This document shows, in pieces, positions 60,691-64,000 of a stretch of 64,000 nucleotides of DNA (the stretch's first letter is position 1; each line of letters starts with the position of its first letter). A model generated the notes under the pieces. That model was not told where the DNA came from. It did not search any database and was given only the letters and a program-made list of their open reading frames with translations. Location: NCBI RefSeq assembly GCF_013407955.1, contig NZ_JACCBU010000001.1, forward strand, positions 744,001 through 808,000, given 5' to 3'. Both the position numbers and the translations under genes were made by a program. Origin of the DNA: Microlunatus parietis (GTDB lineage: Bacteria; Actinomycetota; Actinomycetes; Propionibacteriales; Propionibacteriaceae).

Positions 60691-61370
60691 ATGACGACCA
60701 CGACGGCACGCGTCACAGCGGCGACGATCGACGTTCGCCCGAGAGGCTGGGCGCTGGTCATCGCCGGGCTGACCGGCACGGCGGCGGGGGTCTTCCTCGC
60801 GTTCGTACCGCCTGCGGTCGGAGCGGACCGCTACAGCTTTCCGCTCAGCCCTCCGGGATACACCGCGATCCAGGCATTCTTCTTCGTGCACCAGGTCGCG
60901 CTCGCCTACGGCCTGCTCACGGTGTGGCGCTCGGGACGAGCCGGCGGTGGCCGGTTTTCGCGGCGGTGGGCGGCATTCTCGCCGTGGTCTCGATGAGCCT
61001 GCTGGCGGGAGCCGAACTGGTCGCGATCCTGGCCGCCGATTCGGCTTCCGGATCGGAGTTGGCCGGCGTGATCGGCGGCATCTACGGCGCGGTGTCGTTG
61101 CTGAACGGCGTCTCGCTGATGATCTTCGGGATCGCGGCGCTCACCGCCGGGCAGTGGCGCGGGTGGCGACGGTTGATCTTGCTCGTCCTCGGGATCTACG
61201 TCATCGTTCCGCTCACGCCGGCGATCTTCGGGCCGTTCGTCCTGGCTCGATTGACCATTGCCGGCTGGATGCTGTTGTTCGGCTTCCTCGGCTGGGCACT
61301 GCTCCGGCCCGAGCAGCCCGGGACCGGGTCCGTGAACTCCAGAGCCGGCAACCAGTCCAGCAAGGCCTGA
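60691..61370 (+). pseudogene. Frameshifted multi-helix membrane protein
   Basis: ATG 60691 (GGTGGAGG upstream) starts MTTTTARVTAATIDVRPRGW and two hydrophobic segments (ALVIAGLTGTAAGVFLAFV; AIQAFFFVHQVALAYGLLTV). Near 60945-60955 a shift of one reading frame (about one base lost) is needed to continue FAAVGGILAVVSMSLLAGAE and four more helices to ALLRPEQPG. The combined protein would be ~226 aa with about six helices. Either a real pseudogene or a sequencing error in the GGCGGTGGCCGG stretch. Confidence 0.55.
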
Positions 61371-61571
61371 TCATCAGTTCCTGAGCCGGTCGAGCATCCA
61401 GTGGACGCTCATGGCAACGATCTTGCGCAGAACCTGCCCTTTCCGTCCGCTCGATGATCATTTCGGCATGGCGACGTCGTGGCGGGCCGTTGGTCCCGAC
61501 TCCGCTCCGTTCTGAACCTTCGAGTGCCCGAGCCGCGAGCGGCCGTGCCCTGGTGACTCCCCCGCCAACGG

Positions 61572-62978
61572 TCACTGCGGGGTCGGACGCGGGACCCGGC
61601 GCGGGTTGATCAGGACAAGGGTGGTGAGTACGGCCAGCACCGCCAGCGCCGTGGCCGCCAGGAGGACGGCCCGGACACCGTCGGCAACAGCCTGCGGGCT
61701 GCTCCCCCCGTAGCCAGCGAAGACAGCGCCGAGCATCCCGGTGCCGACACCGGCTCCGAGCGAGGCCAGGCTGGAGACCGTGCCGGCCACCATGCCGACG
61801 CGGTCGGGGTCGGTGACGTTGACGGCCACGGCCATGACGGGGGCACCGGCGATTCCGCCGCCGCCACCCCAGGCGAGCAGCGGGACGAGGAGCACCCACC
61901 ATGGGGTGTCCGGCGTGACCAGGACGGCCAGGGCGGCGAGTCCGACGGCCTTGAGTGCGTACCCGAGGCCGATCACCAGGCCGGGCGGCCAGTAGCTGAG
62001 CAGCTTCGAGCCGACCATGCCGGTGATCATCTGCGCGACGAAGATCGGTGTCATCAGCAGGCCCGCCTCGGTCGGGCCGAGGCGGAGAGCCTCGGCGAAG
62101 TACAGCACCAGGTAGACGGCGCCCCCGGTGGTCAGGGCGCGGGAGAGGAAGATCGCGACCATCGCACCGGAGAACGCCGGTTTCGCGAACAGCCGCGGTT
62201 CCAGGGTCGGCGAACCCACCCGGAACTGAACGATGATGAAGATCATCAACGCCACGGCGGCGACGGCCGCCAGCACGGTGTCGGCGCCCGTCCACGCGGC
62301 CCGGTCCGACCGCAGCATGATCATCGTCGCCGTACCCAGACCGACCATGATCAACAAACTGCCGGCCCAGTCCGGACGTGGACGCGGTTCCGGTCCCGCC
62401 CGCCGTGACCGCGGCAGCACCCGCGCCGCCAGCAGCAGGGCCGCCGCCCCGAGCGGCAGATTGATCGCGAAGACCGCCCGCCAGCCGAAGGTGTCGATCA
62501 GCAGTCCACCGACGGCCGGCGCGATCAGCCCGGCCGCGGTCGCGAAGCTTCCCCACGCGCCGATCGCGAGGTTGCGTTCCTCGCCGTCATAGCGGCCGGC
62601 CAGCAGCGGAATACCGTTCACCATGATCACTGCCGCCCCGACGCCCTGAGCCACCCGGGCGAGGTCGAGGAACACCAGTGTCGGTGCCTGGGTCGCCGCC
62701 AGCGACGCCAGCGTGAACAGGGCGATCCCGGCCAGGACCAGCGGTCGCCGCCCCCATCGGTCGGAGACACTGCCGGCGACCTGGGTGACGGCACCCATCG
62801 TGATCAGATAGGTCACCACCACCGACTCGGCCGACGAACCCCCGGCGAGCTCGGCGCCGATCTGCGGGAGCCCGATGGTCACGATCGTGGCGTCGACGAC
62901 CACCAGGCCCGTGGTGACCATGACGAGCAGCAGGACCCCGGTGAAGGGCGGAACACGGCGGGACTTCTCGGCGGGCAT
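61572..62978 (-). CDS. MFS multidrug efflux transporter (DHA2-type, 14 helices)
   Basis: 468 aa. Motif A GSVSDRWGRRPLVLAGIAL, antiporter motif C ATAAGLIAPAVGGLLIDTFG, and VVDATIVTIGLPQIGAELAG in helix 1 are typical of the DHA2 drug:H+ antiporters. ATG 62978 has GGAGAGAG about 5 nt upstream and is preferred over the upstream in-frame starts. Divergent from a TetR gene with an AT-rich operator-like region between, the standard arrangement of a drug-inducible pump. Confidence 0.87.
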   Translation of the reverse strand: MPAEKSRRVPPFTGVLLLVMVTTGLVVVDATIVTIGLPQIGAELAGGSSAESVVVTYLITMGAVTQVAGSVSDRWGRRPLVLAGIALFTLASLAATQAPTLVFLDLARVAQGVGAAVIMVNGIPLLAGRYDGEERNLAIGAWGSFATAAGLIAPAVGGLLIDTFGWRAVFAINLPLGAAALLLAARVLPRSRRAGPEPRPRPDWAGSLLIMVGLGTATMIMLRSDRAAWTGADTVLAAVAAVALMIFIIVQFRVGSPTLEPRLFAKPAFSGAMVAIFLSRALTTGGAVYLVLYFAEALRLGPTEAGLLMTPIFVAQMITGMVGSKLLSYWPPGLVIGLGYALKAVGLAALAVLVTPDTPWWVLLVPLLAWGGGGGIAGAPVMAVAVNVTDPDRVGMVAGTVSSLASLGAGVGTGMLGAVFAGYGGSSPQAVADGVRAVLLAATALAVLAVLTTLVLINPRRVPRPTPQ

Positions 62979-63036
62979 TCGTACTCTCTCCGGCTGTGCG
63001 AAGGGTGAAAGGGACGTCTTCAGTCTTGGTGGTGCA

Positions 63037-63060
63037 TTCACTAAAGTCAACGCATGTGAA
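63037..63060. promoter_or_regulatory. TetR-type operator candidate TTCAC-N14-GTGAA
   Basis: Inverted repeat in the only AT-rich stretch of the 109-nt divergent region between the MFS and TetR genes. TTGACT on the minus strand overlaps it (candidate -35 for the MFS gene). Confidence 0.4.
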
Positions 63061-63087
63061 GTTTAACGAACGGCGTACCCTGTCGTC

Positions 63088-63774
63088 GTGCCGAGCCAGC
63101 GACGCCGCCCCGCGACCAGGAAGGGACGCCCGGTCCTGACCCGTGCCGCCATCGCTGAGAAGGCTCTCGAACTGGCCGGAGTGCAGGGCTTCCGTGCCGT
63201 CACGATGCGCGCCCTGGCCGGTGAGCTGGGCGTGACCGTACGCGCGCTGTACAACTACGTCGACGACCGCCAGCAGGTGATCGATCTCGCGGTCGGCCTG
63301 ATGATCGAGGCCTGGGAGCCGCCCACGCTCGACCCGGAAGCTTGGGAGCAGTCCATCGCCGATTACGCCGGCTCGCTGCGCCGTCTCTATCGACGGTGGC
63401 CCCGGGCGCTGCTGATCTCGATCGAGGAGGACGCACCCCCGACGGCGGTCCACCCGAATCGCCTGATCAACCTGGAGCGCCTGCTACGACTCCTGTGCGA
63501 CGTCGGGCTCAGCCTGCCGGCCGCACTGGAGGTCCACCGACACCTCGCCCTGCAACTGCTGTCCTTCGCCCTACTGGTCGACTATCCAGCCGACCAGGCC
63601 GGCACGGCGGGCGGCTCGCCACTCGTCCCCCAGGCCTGGCTCGAGGCCCGGGCAGACCTCGACCTCCCGACGCTGCGCGAGGCTGCGGCCCTGCCCGCTC
63701 CGACGCCGGACGAGCAGTTCGAGAGCCTCATCGCCACGGTCACCGCTCAGATCCGGGGCCGGCTCACCGAGTGA
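63088..63774 (+). CDS. TetR-family transcriptional regulator
   Basis: 228 aa. N-terminal HTH at ~18-64 (RAAIAEKALELAGVQGFRAV, TMRALAGELGVTVRALYNYV). Helical ligand-binding C-terminus. It probably represses the divergent drug-efflux gene. GTG 63088 start has no strong ribosome-binding site. Confidence 0.83.
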   Translation: MPSQRRRPATRKGRPVLTRAAIAEKALELAGVQGFRAVTMRALAGELGVTVRALYNYVDDRQQVIDLAVGLMIEAWEPPTLDPEAWEQSIADYAGSLRRLYRRWPRALLISIEEDAPPTAVHPNRLINLERLLRLLCDVGLSLPAALEVHRHLALQLLSFALLVDYPADQAGTAGGSPLVPQAWLEARADLDLPTLREAAALPAPTPDEQFESLIATVTAQIRGRLTE

Positions 63775-64000
63775 TCAGGCCGACGGCGGCCCCCGGCAGG
63801 CTGAGCACCAGCGCCACCCGGCCATCGCAAGGGCAGAGTCGGGTGCAGCCGGCCAGGGTGATCGCGATCGCGTCGGCCCGGAGGGCACGCAGGACCGCTG
63901 ATCGGAACTGCCGCAACCAGCGAGCGGCGTCGTCGGGCCGGCACGCCTTGCACACCGTGAGGACCGCATCCTGCCGCGGCTGCCAGGAGAATCCGGCCGT
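63764..64000 (-). CDS. Cys-rich ferredoxin-like or DUF1636-like protein (partial, 3' end only)
   Basis: The frame is open to the right edge, so the start is outside. The visible ~78 residues include DAVLTVCKACRPDDAARWLR, a helix, then AITLAGCTRLCPCDGRVALV and LSLPG. The CxxC ... CxxxCxC spacing resembles thioredoxin-like [2Fe-2S] proteins and DUF1636 metal-binding proteins. Stop overlaps the convergent TetR end by 11 nt. Other short frames here on the same strand are less protein-like. Confidence 0.5.
   Translation of the reverse strand, partial: TAGFSWQPRQDAVLTVCKACRPDDAARWLRQFRSAVLRALRADAIAITLAGCTRLCPCDGRVALVLSLPGAAVGLITR

Noticed and set aside
1-64000. Insertion sequence, prophage, integrase or CRISPR array
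   Set aside because: No transposase, phage structural or cas motifs and no regularly spaced direct repeats with unique spacers were seen; the 17-bp ATGATCG array at 19835 has only three words and no spacers.
1-64000. TGATCA as evidence of a restriction target being avoided or of a BclI-like system
   Set aside because: The word is enriched, not depleted, and no restriction or methyltransferase gene for DNA is visible in the window; the methyltransferases here look like small-molecule types.

Overview
The window is very GC-rich DNA from an actinobacterium. Codons are mostly G/C-ended, GTG starts are common, adjacent genes often share 4-nt ATGA or GTGA stop/start overlaps, Tat- and lipobox-type signals are frequent, and promoters of the GTTT-N15/16-GGGTAC alternative-sigma type are visible. 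The gene content (many GntR, AraC, TetR and XRE regulators, sugar and oligopeptide ABC importers, a DhaK-DhaL fusion, DUF4279 and DUF6314 proteins) suggests a soil or plant-associated member of the Propionibacteriales; that placement is inference. No rRNA, tRNA, CRISPR array or intact transposase was seen.

Layout. 0-8.5 kb: an amino-sugar locus (unrecognised toroid-like enzyme; NanE epimerase; BadF-type sugar kinase; HutC/DasR-type GntR regulator; LplB/YtcP-type permeases and lipoprotein). Copies of the word TGGTCTAA sit in front of all three transcription units, so one regulator probably controls them. 8.6-12 kb: a secreted amidohydrolase, a phosphatase-like protein and an acetyltransferase. 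12-17.5 kb: a five-gene, translationally coupled operon (MFS, DhaKL kinase, TIM-like isomerase, xylose-isomerase-family enzyme, oxidoreductase) that matches the D-apionate to L-erythrulose-phosphate route, with a FadR-type regulator at 19.1 kb. Between them lies a 1.49-kb non-coding segment bounded by inverted 55-bp repeats and full of C-rich repeats. 20-26 kb: an oligopeptide-type ABC importer with a fused double ATPase. 26-31 kb: small regulators, a VOC protein, and a DUF4965-type enzyme next to an AraC regulator. 31.5-33.5 kb: a lower-GC, frameshifted gene that looks acquired. 33.6-36.4 kb: a flavoprotein with a Cys-rich tail, an ACR3-like transporter and a methyltransferase behind a metalloregulator-type operator. 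36.5-44.9 kb: an amidohydrolase, a toxin-antitoxin pair, an ArsR-like regulator divergent from an aldo/keto reductase, a PL6 polysaccharide lyase with an AraC regulator, a PhyH dioxygenase and a methyltransferase. 44.9-53.6 kb: a group of stress-type genes (FAD-Rieske fusion, PRC-barrel, topoisomerase IB, SDR, phytoene-desaturase-like enzyme, SRPBCC, haem-oxygenase-like protein, CDGSH protein), several behind GTTT/GGGTAC promoters. 53.8-59.7 kb: a second complete Dpp/Opp importer. 59.7-64 kb: two frameshifted genes, a drug-efflux MFS with a divergent TetR regulator, and the 3' part of a Cys-rich protein.

Two things stand out at the sequence level. The palindrome TGATCA is strongly over-represented in coding and intergenic DNA, and four convergent gene pairs end back to back inside a single TGATCA. 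The repeat-bounded C-rich element at 17.57-19.06 kb has no coding explanation.
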